From Kappaphycus alvarezii (Eukaryota; Rhodophyta; Florideophyceae; Gigartinales; Solieriaceae), in contig NADL03000592.1 of assembly GCA_002205965.3 (NCBI GenBank), forward strand, positions 186,001 through 250,000: a stretch of DNA of 64,000 nucleotides, in the 5' to 3' direction. Under the pieces are notes generated by a model. That model searched no databases, was not told the DNA's origin, and saw only the letters and a list, made by a program, of their open reading frames with translations. Both the position numbers and the translations under genes were made by a program. Of this stretch, positions 13,187 to 24,865 are shown piece after piece (positions within the stretch are counted from its first letter, which is position 1; every line of letters begins with the position of its first letter).

Positions 13187-15448
13187 CTAAATCAGGGTCA
13201 GTCCATCTAAGGAAATCGTTTCTTCCAGTTTGCTGGCGCCAACCTTTGAAAAATATATCTGCTCCACATGTCCGCGCTGCGCAACTTCAGTTAGTATGTG
13301 TGGTGACACCTTATCCCTATCTTTCCCGCATTCCGCAGCATTTATGTCCGCATGACCTCCTTTTGACTCTTCGTCATCACGCCCTCCACACCCGAAACTA
13401 GACTTCTCACTTTCATTTCCGTTATCTTCTTGTTCTGTCTCGTCCAAGTCGGTGTGAATGCTAGCTTCCCTTGCCTCATCTCGATTTTCTGCCTCCACCT
13501 CTTCCGCAAGCTCTTCTCCCTTTCTACGATACACATCTCTAGATAGATGAGGCTCACTCTCTGCACCCAAGTCTTTCCGATGACGAGTTGGGGTACTTTC
13601 CCCAACTTCAGATAAAACGATGTGAACCGCGCGGTCCCTTTCCGACTCTGCTCGTGACATCGCCTGCAACTGCCTTTCCGCAGAGGCCAGCGACGCTTCC
13701 ATTTGCCTAATCATAGCGTCTTTGTTTTTCCCTGCCTGTGAGGTCATTCGTTCCAAATCCTGCAGCTCTCGCACAAGGGCCTCGTTCCTCCCTTTGAGTT
13801 GTCTCACCACCTCCTCCGAAGATTTCACTCGTTCCTCGGCTTCTTCCAGAATAGCCTCGACGTTCTCGAGACGTCCCCGTAAGTCCCGCTCTTTGCGCAA
13901 ACTTGCTCGCAAGTCTTCCACTTCGTCCCAGGCGGCCATGTCTGGTGTCCGAATGCGCAACTGAAACGTTGCGCCTCCAGCATTCGCTGCTGCCTCAACC
14001 GCATCTCGTGCGAACAAAAAATCAGCGTGATCCTCTCCAGAACCTGGCCCGTCATCCAAATCCGTACTGCTCTCTTCAACACTGTTGGTGAGTCCTAAGG
14101 CAATCGCGGCATCGTCAATAGTCTCGTCTCCGTTCTCACTGACAATCGCTTGCCAAAGTGACCGAAGACCCCCGCCGGATGGCTCGATTGGCAAAACTGC
14201 GGGGTTGTCGGTTTTCCCGTCATCATCGACATCGGATATCTCTTCAATTTCGGCATCAACGTTTTCGTCTCGGTACATGTCATGGACCGTGCTGTTTGCG
14301 TTTTGTGAGGAGTTAACACTTTCACTATCTGACGGAAGCGGTGGTGAAGCAGTTGTTGAGTAACTTTTTGAGAACATCGCTCCATCTTGAAGTTGACCGT
14401 TAGCCTTTTCTATACCTGCGTTTACGGATGGGCGGGAAAGCTCAGGTGGAATCGGTCTTCGAGGTCGCCTTTTTGGGCTGGGAGGCCTATCGCAAAAGAA
14501 GCAGGGGATAAAGGTGGAACGTTCTCGCCGCTCGCCCCAAGCCCAAAACCTTGCTTCATGATGTGATCAATCCATTGTATTTGCCTTGCGGTTAGACTAA
14601 GTTCTGCATCCTCTACATCCACCTCCACCTCCGCATGTAGACCTGTGCAGAGATGGTCTGGATTAGTTTGGGTATAAGCAGCGCCTGTGCAAAGCAGGAC
14701 ACGCACAGAAACTGCAATACCATCTAGAATCGGCACTCTGCTCTCAAAAGAATGCCTATCCAATTCTGGAGGGAGTCACCACTGTGGGGAACCTTGGGGT
14801 TAAGGAGCGGAATCATAACACAATGAACGCCAGATAGCTTGACAAGCTTGCGCATGGCGACGGCGGTGGTTGTGGAGTGGGGAAGATGAGGGCCAGAATC
14901 TTCGATGAGGGAAACGAATCGAATCTGCCAATCGGGTCCAGTACTAAATGCACGGAGAGAGGCAACAGAAAGTATTGAGACGCAGTCATCGTCGCGATAC
15001 TCAAGTTTGATACCGAACATTTCAACAGAGACATTAAAGAGTAAACGACCAACCATAGTTTGATGCCAGTCCCTCTTAGCAAAGCTGCCCTCCGCATTGC
15101 CTTTCCTCATTTGGGGACCTGACGTAGGAAGAGTGGTGGAAGTATGGGGTGAGGGTGAGAGATGTTGAGGGGCCAATTTCGGGCGGCAATAAGATGCACA
15201 TTTTCGAGATACACCTCGACCGCGGAGGAGGATAATGCAGACCAAGGTACATTAATACGAAGGCGACCGGCACGACCCTGATGGACATAAAATGGTAGTG
15301 CGTCAGAGTTGAAGGTTTCTGCTCGAAGCTTCACATTGTCGATGACAAGACGGCCTCCACCTATCCCGATACCTACGTCAGAGGGAGATAACTCAGCATA
15401 CTGGCTCGCCACAGATACGAGAAGTGCAGATAGTGTTTTTTGAAGCAT
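13187..15448 (-). CDS. Chorein-N (VPS13/BLTP-type) lipid-transfer-like protein, frame interrupted
   Basis: An ATG at 15448-15446 starts MLQKTLSALLVSVASQY, followed by ELSPSDVGIGIGGGRL, NVKLRAETF, GRLRINVPWSAL and VEVYLENVHLIAA. This is the typical Chorein N-terminal domain (~110 residues) of VPS13/BLTP bridge-like lipid-transfer proteins that act at membrane contact sites. Later parts continue the domain: GSFAKRDWHQTMVGRLLFNV and GIKLEYRDDDCVSIL (~15100-14724), then DAELSLTARQIQWIDHIMKQ (~14760-14422), then a Ser/Asp/Glu-rich linker and a coiled coil (roughly residues 150-245 of the last frame), ending at 13187. The pieces lie in three frames, with changes near 15130, 14760 and 14490. Either these are disabling indels, small introns were missed, or the assembly has errors. 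The total is about 750 codons, far short of full VPS13 (~3000) but possible for a short BLTP-like protein. Known: Chorein-N function. Inferred: identity here. Confidence 0.68.
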
Positions 15449-15589
15449 GGCGATCAGGATAGAACGAAGTCGATGTAAACGGACTACGCCTACTCGTCCA
15501 CTCGGAAATGTGAAGTGGTCTGCGACGATAAATCGCCCACTGCGTTGCCGCCAGCAGAAAAGCGACGTAAAAAGTTCTTGAATAGTCGA

Positions 15590-15765
15590 TTCATGTGCTG
15601 TGCTGCGAAGGAAATGAACCACTGTACTGTACAGTACTGTATTCTGTACTGTACTGTGAATGCTCTTTTGCATTTAAAACGATATTACAGCACTGTACTG
15701 TATTGTGTAGTAGAGGAAATACAGTACCTACCTACAATACTGTACAGTACAGTACTATTGTTGGA
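15590..15765. repeat. Cluster of palindromic TACTGTACAGTA-type motifs
   Basis: Copies include ACTGTACTGTACAGTACTGT (15621-15640), another CTGTACTGTACTG just after it, GCACTGTACTGTATTG near 15690, and TACTGTACAGTA at 15738-15749. The cluster lies about 140-320 bp upstream of the Chorein-N start on its 5' side, so it could fall in that gene's promoter. The same motif occurs at many other non-coding places in the window, so a repeat origin is equally possible. Confidence 0.6.
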
Positions 15766-15779
15766 GAGCGCAACTGTTT

Positions 15780-16223
15780 ATCAGAGTAACACGCACGACA
15801 CGTTTGCATATGTGACATACTATAGATCCTAGGATCACAGGCAGCAAATGCAAGGGCAATAGGGCGGCACGACCGATGGTCGTGTTGCGCACGATATCCC
15901 TAATGCCAGAATTTTATGACCACTATATGGCGCGGTAACTTTGAATGGTCTGTAATTCGGCTCTGGTGGTTAGATCTTAGATCCGTTTGCATGACTGTAC
16001 TCACAGTGTCACGGGCCGTTGATCCCCATAGTTTTCGCAGCTTCAACTCAAAAATTGCGAACACAGGAAGCCCATCATTTTGGGGCTCGGAGATGAGGTT
16101 AAGAAGGCAAAAAATAGGCTATTGATAATTATAATGATCAATGGGGCCCCTCCATTTACGATTCTAAAGCACGTCTATCAGCTACTCTTACGTCTGCCGC
16201 CTCTTCCTTGCGAGGGGTCCTGA
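15780..16223. other. Spacer between Chorein-N gene and transposon-type gene
   Basis: No coding motif was recognised on either strand. A 69-codon frame (15916-16125 +) has no features. Confidence 0.4.
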
Positions 16224-19200
16224 TTACACTTTGGACACAGGCGTCCTTCGCTTCATTCTCCGAGTGGCATGAGACTGATTCTGACATGCCGCATTTGCAT
16301 CAGGTTGCGGAGCGGAGCGCAATTGCAATGCATTAGATCTTATCGCATTCAGTCTGTCTGCGTTTGATCTCGTCGAATTGGACCGCATAGTCGCACGTGT
16401 CTCATTCAGTCCTGCAACCCTGGTCTGCAAGTCATTTTCAGCACCAACCCCAATATCGTTACCCTGCCGAGTTACGCGTTCTTGAGAAGCTGTAGCCTCA
16501 TTATTCCGGGCAGTAGTCGCTGCAACAGTTCTACTTACGCAACCAGGCAACATCGAATCCCCTGCGGCGCTCCTGGGGGCTTGACTACTACTACCTTATC
16601 CAGAATTGTCAGTGCTCCTTCTTGAAGAGCTCCTTCTTGAAGAGGATGGAGCGTTTGGAATCACTCTCAACTTCACTTCCTTATGATTATGCCAAATGTT
16701 CCGACACGTTTTCCGTAGACCTGTATGGAGCCTGATACAAAGATAAGCACCGCAGATTGTGTAGACGTAAGAGGATCTATGTCCTCGTACTGCTCCTGGA
16801 TTCTGACGACATAACGAACAGTGCAGTACATTACCCTTCTGTGGTTCATGTCCTTGCACAGCTAGACGCAGCATTTGGTCATCTCCACTGTTAAAGAAGG
16901 AAAGACGCTTACTTCTTCTACTGTGCGCCAAGCGCACAAGTCGCAGCTTTTCATCTCTCGAGTTGCTCTCAGACTGCATTTTTATGTTCTGAACATCCAA
17001 TTCATCCATCTCATGTCTATCTAGTGCCGATTCCAGGGTTGCTGCGTGACTTAGGAGCTCCTGAGATACATTCAAAACAAACTCGGCCGTTTTTTGCACT
17101 TTGTTCAACAGATCCCTACAAGTGTCTAGTGACCTAAACATATCTTGAGATTGAACTAGGTCTCTTCTCTCGTACATTCGCCAACCGGGAAACGCATTGA
17201 TAACTAAAGTCTTGATAGTTTGGGATAATATCTTCTGCTTCCAACTAAAATGAGAAGTTGAAGACCTTAGTATTGCCCTTTGCTGGGTGGAGCCATCCAT
17301 TCCCCCCTTCGTATTTGAATAAAAGCTCTGCGTTCCATGCTTCAAAGCTCGACTGGAGGAAAAGGGCCTTTTGTCCTAACGTAGCCGTCGATGATCTTCC
17401 AAAACTGCATTCTAGAATTCAAAGTTTCCTTCCAGTCTAACTCAACATGAGAAGGGATTGTTGGTTGTGGCTCATGAGCCTAAAAACAATTGGAAAAAGT
17501 GTAGAGGTGAGATACCGGCAGCAGTAATCCACTTTGCTGGTGGGGCACTTGATGAAGACCACATAGAGTATTCCGGTCTCTGCAGCACATACGTAAAACG
17601 CAAAATTAAGACGTAGGGCAATGAGATGATGAATGAGCTGAGCCATGTGCTCCCTCGGTACGTGCTCACGAAAGACCTCATCTCTTAGCCCGCAACGGAT
17701 CAAGTCAGAAGCGGACAGACAGGAAGCGGTGCCAAAGGTTGATGCAGCTACTCTCGTCTTTATCTCCTCTATGGCTAGCAAGAAAATTTCCTCCCCCACA
17801 TCAACGGTTCCTTCCGATGAGGCGTCCAAGACCCAATGTGAGAAGCAGGTCTTTTGGGGAAGAGTGATGTCGTCCGGAGAGCATGCCAAATACCGTTGCT
17901 CTTTCTTCGCTACCATCCCTACCTCGAACACTTCTTTGACAAAGGGCTTGGCCCGTATTGAGGCTAGCGCAGCTTCCTCATTGACCATACACCTCATCAT
18001 TACCTCTGTCGATACCTTGGAGCTAAACCAACCATGGCAGAAAAGCTCGAACCATCCCTCAAACCCTCTTATCTCACTCCACCAACAGGTCCCAACCAAA
18101 GCGCTTCCCTAGCCTCATTACAGTTAGGTACAAAAGCCCTGCAGTCGTCCCTGTAACGCGAAACTGTTGAAATAAGAACAATTCCGCGCATAGTTGTTCG
18201 ATCGTTAGCGGCTCATAATTGTTGAGAAGAGATCTCTGCGTCAAATACTTGAAATGAAGGTATCCCTCTCCTTCTCCCCGCACTTTTTGAAAGAGAACTC
18301 TGTTGAGATCCACACCAGGCTTGGTTACCGGTACCCATGTATTCAGACTGTTTTGAACTCTCGGTGGGACTGTGCACATGAATCGCAGCACTTTGGTAAA
18401 CTTCTCTATGCATCGGTCCATGACCGCGATAGCAGCCATACCTGCCTGCCCAAGACGACTATCAGCCCCTAAACGTTTTGTAGCAAAGAAACTAGCGGGC
18501 CCTAGAGAAGGGTCATCATCAATGACGAAATCCTTCCTGCGGTCCAATCCAACGAGCACCTCATTTGCAATTCCGGATACCTGATTTCCACCAGCAGCCT
18601 CAATCATTGTACCTGCCTCTCGAGTTCTGGGGATACTTCCACCGTTACTGCCACCATCTTCTGGCTGTGCGTCTGCAGCTACTTCAAGATTTTCCATGTC
18701 TTCATATTCTTCAGCTGCGTCTTGTTCGTCAGCCCTGCATGGATTAAGGAAAGATGCTACTACAAAAGGATGAGTTCGTAACAGGTGTTCAGACACCGCA
18801 AATACCGATCCAGCACCAAACTATGACAATAATTTCCCATAAACTCTGTCCGCGGTAGCGATGCAGTTATTTAGGGCCTCCTCAGCCCGCCCATCCAAAA
18901 GATGGGAAAGCAGTTTTCGCACGGAATCAACATGTGCTTCACCCCGCCTCCTGAACAGAAGCGCAAACACAATTCGGAATAAAGCATACGGAAGAGCGTC
19001 GGATGAATGACCTTCCTTGTCAGACTTACGGTTTCTCAAAGTCTTAACTTTATTATCCGCCGCTCTTGTCCAAAAAAGATCGTCATCAAGGGTCGCCAGC
19101 AGTTGCAGAGTCGTGAAAAAACCTCCTCGTGTCCCGAAATTCCAGGCTCTCAAACTCCGTCTGCTTTCTTTGATCTTTCTGCGACATCCATGTGACGTCT

Positions 19201-19426
19201 CCATCTTCCCCCTTTACGTGGGGGAGAATGCCTTAACATTGTCCGCAATGAAAAGAATTCGCTCCAAAGAAGGTGGAATGCGTCCAAACTGACGAAACGT
19301 GTCAATAGTCCGTTCAAAACTGAACCCTGTCGTATGAGAGAGGATTAGAACTGCAACATAACTGTACATGCCTGCAAGCGTAACGGTACTCTGCGAAAAA
19401 TTCTTCCGACTTCTGTACTCATTCAA
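16224..19426 (-). pseudogene. Broken transposon-type gene: YqaJ-like nuclease joined to a piggyBac-like tail
   Basis: Three long minus-strand blocks form one gene. Block 1 (19426-18074, one frame with stops near 19214 and 18821) is an unrecognised N-terminal region with an acidic linker. Block 2 (18099-17437) has the order of a YqaJ/lambda-exonuclease PD-(D/E)xK nuclease: MRCMVNEEAAL, CSPDD (residues 73-77), EEIKTR (E112, K114) and VPREHMAQLIHHL (Q154). Block 3 (17345-16224, one in-frame stop near 16595) begins NTKGGMDGSTQQRAIL, resembling the third-Asp region of piggyBac transposases (GGVD). It later has a Cys/His cluster CSLC..CGAYLC..LHTGLRKTC..WH like the piggyBac C-terminal zinc domain, then a Ser/Arg-rich tail. 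The first two catalytic Asp regions of piggyBac were not seen. At least two frame changes and three stops make it a pseudogene. Block borders and the single-protein reading are inferred. Confidence 0.6.
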
Positions 19427-20752
19427 CCATTACAATAACTGATTTAGTAGACCATCAATCAAAAGAACAACGCACCTGGCTCTTGTAGGAGAGGTAACTC
19501 ACACATTACATTGAAAACCTAAGTTGCGTACTGCGCTGGAGCAAAAAAATCTTGTGCGATCTCCAATTGAGTTCTCCGTAAAGTCTGATTCCACACAATC
19601 TCCTGGCATAGTGTACACCCCAACGTCCATCTCCGACTTGGATCGACTACACTTCGATTACTCCGATTTTAAGCCCTACCTCTCCCACCGCGCCCTGGTG
19701 AGGATCATCGAACAGTCGACTCAGAAGCGCATCTCCCCCTTCTCTGGCACTCGACGGTGCACGCTCTATACCTTTTGGAAGCGGACAGCCACGATGTGAA
19801 TAATCGCGGTTAGCCTTAGATCCCCGTTGCACCCCTTGTTGGTGCGGGGAGGTATTCCATTACCAATCACGCGCTTCAGAAGTAACTTGGCGCTGCAGAG
19901 GCCCTTGTGCCGGTACTGTGGATTGTACAACAGCTTGTTGACGATGAGTGGCCGCACTCACGCTCGCTGCAGAGCTTTGTTAGATTCTTGGTTTGTCGGT
20001 GTGCTTGGAGTCTGTGGGGCAGTGGCATTGTTCAAAGAGAGAGAAAGGGACGCATGGAGCACTGGAGGGCTAGTGGGCTGTGTCAATGCCGCAATTTGCA
20101 AGTCGTTGGATCTTTAGAGACTTGGTTAAGCTCGAGAAGCTGTTGAGATGACATGGGTGTGAACGCTTTTGCGTAAAGGGGCACAAATTCTGATCGGGAC
20201 GTCGGATTTTGAAAGTTGAACATCGAAAATGTTCCTGAAGAGCCCTACATGACACTTATTTAACTCAAAATTTGATCCAATCTACAGTAAAGTCAGTGGA
20301 GAGCCACTAAGATTGCCCATTTTTCGGCCCTGCTGATCGATACAGTGATCAAGGGGCGTCCCGCCTCGAAATGCCAAAAATGCGTATGATCGGTATATCG
20401 AACATTGACGGTATTAGGGATATGCGTTAAGAACCCGCCATGGAGAGGATTAAGTGATAATGAGCATGAGCGCGATTGTCTCGAATGGACAGAACTCCTG
20501 CGCACTAGCATTCGGAACATAGATGGTGAAGAACGCCACTATTGCGAGAATTTTAAATGAAATGCATCGTTTGGGTGACCGGCACCCAGGAAAGCATGGT
20601 GAGCTAGGTTTCACTATTCTTCCCTGGCTACGTTGAGCGGATTGCACGAATTACTATTAAGGAAGGGAACAGCGGGCCTCCTGAATATGGAACGAAGTAG
20701 CGGGCACCTGGTGCTGAACGACAGTCTTTAGAAAGCATTCTATCAAATAGTT
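19427..20752. other. No recognisable gene; may include the 5' part of the next retroelement
   Basis: Frames up to 96 codons (19524-19799 +, 19827-20117 +) overlap others on the opposite strand and show no motif. The last few hundred bases directly precede a gag frame and might contain its LTR or leader, but I could not identify a matching second LTR copy. Confidence 0.4.
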
Positions 20753-22770
20753 ATGGGTCCAGGGGCCTTAGAGACCTCGTCTATCAAACTGGTAGATGCA
20801 CTTGGACTAACTACCAAGACAGACAAGTTCAAGTACCGGATCGACGTCCGGATGTGGATGCAGCGAGTAAAGGTGTTTGCTAACGGAGGAGATACAAGAG
20901 CAAAAGGAATTGCGAACGGGTATGGGCATGCTCTTTACGCCAGTATGGATACTCCTTACCAAAAAATAATCGAAGCAGAGATTCAACTGCAGAAGCTGAC
21001 TCTAGGACCAGTAGAAGACGATCAAGTTTTGTCGTATCAGGAGCACAAGGAAAAAATTGAACAGATTCTTTTGGTAGTAGCAAAGGAATCGCAAGCAGGT
21101 GCTGCTAAGCGCTTTATTTCGACCGAAAGGAAGGTATTTACGCGTAAAAGAAAGAAGTCCGAAACGTATACGGATTTTGAAGAGAGATTTAGAGTTATAG
21201 CCCAAGAGCATTTGAATTGTCTCCAACACGCACCTTCGGATCAAGAGAAGCAAATTATCGCACTCGTCTTGCTAGACAACGCCGAACTGCCTGATAACAC
21301 TTACAATAATCTCTTATCGATTCTCATCAACAAAGTGGCTGATCCAGAGAGCCCCAAATCAACCAACGCTCTCGTCTCATGTGAGGAGCTCACAGCTATC
21401 AACAGTTTACTCAATAAATCTGCAGATTACGCACAGCATGAAACTAGGAGTGAGACTAACCAGCTTCTCGCGAATATCATCACACGACTAGATCAGGCAA
21501 TCGGCGGAGCAAAAGATGCCCTCGTCCCACCATTGCCCGTACTACTGCGAAGAATTCCGACGAACCGCAAACAACGGATTTCAACCTCAATGACACTATC
21601 GACGCGTTAAAGAACATAGGAGCTGCCGGGGAGAGCTCAAACCTGGGAAAGACGAAGACCCACCAAGACCTTCAAGCAGTCTCATTAGCTATGGCAGTCG
21701 CGTCAAACGAAGTTATCAAGGACATTATAACCGCAGAAGGGCGCTAGAAAGTTACAAACGTAACTCACGGTGTAATAATTGTGGCGAAAAGGGTCATTGG
21801 GCCAACGAAAAGCAGTGTCCGCTCAGTTACGGCCATTGGAAGGGTCGAGATTACCAACCCTCCATCATGGGAATACCCCATACCATCGTACCCCAGAACC
21901 TTCTCGACGCCCACGTGGAACAGACAGCTACAAGAGCTTTACAAAGAGAAATGAGAGTTAACGCATCCCGATTCCTCCCACAAAGCGCGTACAACAAAGG
22001 AGATCGCATCTGGATCTGGTACAGATCTACCATAGGGAACAAAAAGGACGAATGGGTGGAAGCTGTAGTCGAAGACACATTCCCACGCTACACCGAAGCA
22101 AGACGAGTTTGCGAAGGAAATCCAGTACCCGGCCCGCCTATGCATCCATCGTACGAAGACACCAGACTGGCTCCCAGTCGCAGCTGACAAGAGAATTGAT
22201 GGAGTGCTCACTCGAGAGTGCCGTTTACGAATTGACGGATTTGTGGGGAGGACTGCGACGATGAGAACCGTACAACACCAGATCATCCGCCGAAGCCCGC
22301 TATCAATTCACTCCTTTCAAGTAAACTGGCAGTCCATACCCCACCACACATGGTCGACACCGGCATACCTAATGAAGCTTCCGGACCAGATATGGATTTC
22401 GTGACACTCGAGAGGAACCATGTGTCTGAAACGAAAGCACTGAATCCTAAGACAGAACACCATAAGATGGATATAGACCGACGCGAAGACGCAGTAACCG
22501 GTCCCGCGAATCGATTCATACCAACCCAGGATACTCGATGAAATGTTTTATCAAATCGGCTCGCAGTAAGTGTCCAGGATCAAGCTAGAATCTTCCCAGT
22601 CATGGATCCTTGACAAAGCTTTCGAAAAGGGACAGCAGGCAAACTGGAGTGACAGTTACGTTGAGGTAGACGAAAAAGATGTAGACCCAGATGCCAACGA
22701 CTTCACCTCCCATGTGGTGTATAAGATCAAGACCTACGAAACAGGGAAGCGTGCTACTAGTACGTACTAG
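20753..22770 (+). pseudogene. Internally deleted Copia-type element: gag, zinc knuckle, integrase end, start of RT
   Basis: An ATG at 20753 opens a 285-codon Gag-like frame rich in Lys/Glu helices (IEAEIQLQKL, RFISTERKVFTRKRKK). A zinc knuckle CNNCGEKGHWANEKQC (CX2CX4HX5C) is readable at 21771-21818 in another frame. The protease and most of the integrase are missing. The integrase C-terminal part (NVKGD-like: YNKGDRIWIWYR, 21867-22187) is followed by an RT leader ending in FTSHVVYKIKTYET (22570-22770), a Copia hallmark just before the catalytic RT. The element stops where minus-strand Copia sequence begins (about 22757), so insertion of the second element, or a recombination, cut off the RT core. 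Order and motifs identify Copia; LTRs were not found. Confidence 0.7.
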
Positions 22771-24865
22771 GTAGCTGGGAATGGTAAAGTGCTGCGCGTG
22801 TGGCGGCTGTGAGTGTGCCGAGGAATCTTTCCGTGATTGAGTTATTTTGCGGTGTAAATAGCACCGTTGGTTTTAGTGTGTGATGCCATGTTGCGTATAA
22901 ATGGCTTGGGACGCCTTTGAGAGTTATTGCTTTGCGTTGTCTGTTGTGAATAGCTGCGGTGATTTGACGTGAAGTGTGTAGATGGTGTTGAGTGCATTGG
23001 TTAGTGCGGTGATGACGTGTTGGCGAGAGGGGGCGAAGGATGCCATTGTGTATTGGGAGGCAATGTCGGCAAACATAATCGCGTAGGTGTTTCCCTGGAG
23101 GTGTCGTGGGTGAATAGGGCCGCATAAATCAAACGCGAGGGCAACGGCAACGGCGTAAGTGTTTGTCGTGGCACGGTGGGCTTGGGGTCGGCGCTTGCCG
23201 TGGGCACAACCTGTGCATGTGAGTTTTGGTGGTGGTCTTTTGAGGATGTCTGGCACATTGAGTAGGTTTTCTTTTGCCATTTGTTGTATAGTTGCTAGTT
23301 GCACATGGTTACCGTGAGGTGCTAGGAGTGGAACTCTTTTTGTAGGTGGTTTTGGTGCGGTGATTTGTGGGGGATTGATGCAAGGTGAACGGTTGGACTG
23401 CGGGTGTGTGTTGGGGAGAGGGATGACAGGATCTCGTCGTGGTCGGACGGGACGGTGTTTGATGTTCGGTGGGTACGGTAGGTTTTTTGTGCTTTTGGTT
23501 TTGGTTTTCTGAGTGGTCGGAACAGTACGGGACGCTTGGGCTATGAGTGGTGAGAGTTGAAGACGATAGCCGTTGCCTGTCCAGAATGCGATTCCTAGGC
23601 GTCTGGATAGTTTCCGTTTTTCGATGATGTGGGATGTTTGAGGCAGAATGATAATTGGGCCATACTTGCGAGTGATGTCATGGGCTGAGAGTAGGTTCTT
23701 TTGAAGGTGAAGTTGAATAAAGCGGAGAGCTTGATGTCGTTAAATTCACTCATTTTCAGATGAAGATGTGACGCATGGGTTGTGTTAGAATAGGTGCCGT
23801 TAGCGGTATGGGTTGTCAGAGGTTTGTCTAGCTTGCAAAGGCGGGGGACAGTGTGATGGATGCGGGCGGGGTGAGCTGTGGAATCCAGAAAGTACGTACA
23901 TCGCTTGCGCTTTGGGTTTGCTGGTGGAGGGTGGGATTGAGTGCCCCGGATAGGCGGCGGAGTTGGTCTTCGTAAATTAGAAGGCCCTCGGTAGCCACCG
24001 CGTTGGCGTTGGGTGGGTTGCGTTGGTTTACTCTTCGGTCTCTAGGTCCTTGGCCGCGGGCCACCATGCTTCCTGTTACCCGCGCAGTATTGGTATTGAA
24101 TACTTTGCTAACTTGGGCTAGTTGCTCTAGAGAGAGACGGGGCGAATGGTGCGAGTAGTGGTTGCCGTAGCGACCTCTGCCGCGGCAGCGGCCGGGGTGG
24201 GGTGGCGGGGCATCTCTTGCGAGGGGTTGAGGCTGTGGGGTGTGTTTGGCGTCGAATTACTGCACGTTGTGAAGAGCTGCGTGGAGCTCGTCAATCGAGG
24301 CGTGGGCACCAGTGAATTGAACTATGCGCACCAGGTTGGTGTACGCTGGGTGTTTGAGGAGTCCTTCGAGCATGAGTTGTGTGGTTGTGCGCTCGTTGGT
24401 ATTGTCGATGTATTCGGCCGCTACCATACGGGCGCGTAACGTCCAGTGTTTCTCGACTAAATCTAGTATGTTGTCGCCTGGTTGAAGTTGAATGCTTTTT
24501 GCCTCTACCTTGAGGGTGCGATGAATTATTTAAGTGTTGGTAGTAAGATCCGACTTGAGATCCTTGAAGATCACCGCGGGCGGCTTTTTGTAGGTGTAGG
24601 GAGGCAATATCAGGATGAATTCGGTTTCGAGGCTAGCCATGATCATGCTAGCGCAGCTAGCGGTCGCTTTGGTGTAGTGGTTAAGGTCGGTGCCTGTGTA
24701 ATTCGAGATGTTAAAATCTTCGAATAGAATAATTTTTGCGTCGTGTTGTCTAAGTATTAGTGATAGGTCACAGTGCCATGCTGGTAATGTGTATCGCGTG
24801 AGGCGTGTCATCAGGAGCGTATAAATTATGAACCCGCAGGAAAGGTCGACGGCATCACCGTTCAA
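22757..24865 (-). pseudogene. Copia-type remnant: gag, protease and integrase, minus strand
   Basis: Reading leftward, 24865-24530 resembles a Copia Gag (WHCDLSLILRQHDAK, YTYKKPPAVIFKDL). 24309-23828 is a linker followed by a protease-like region with FWIPQL where FWIDSGA would be expected. 23304-22924 has an integrase zinc region and core: TCTGCAHGKRRP, AFDLCGPIHPRHLQGNTYAI and FTTDNAKQ. 23125-22757 contains NNSITERFLGTL, matching the region of the third catalytic Glu. RT and RNase H are absent. Several frame changes are needed, so it is inactive. It abuts the plus-strand element ending at 22770. Confidence 0.72.
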
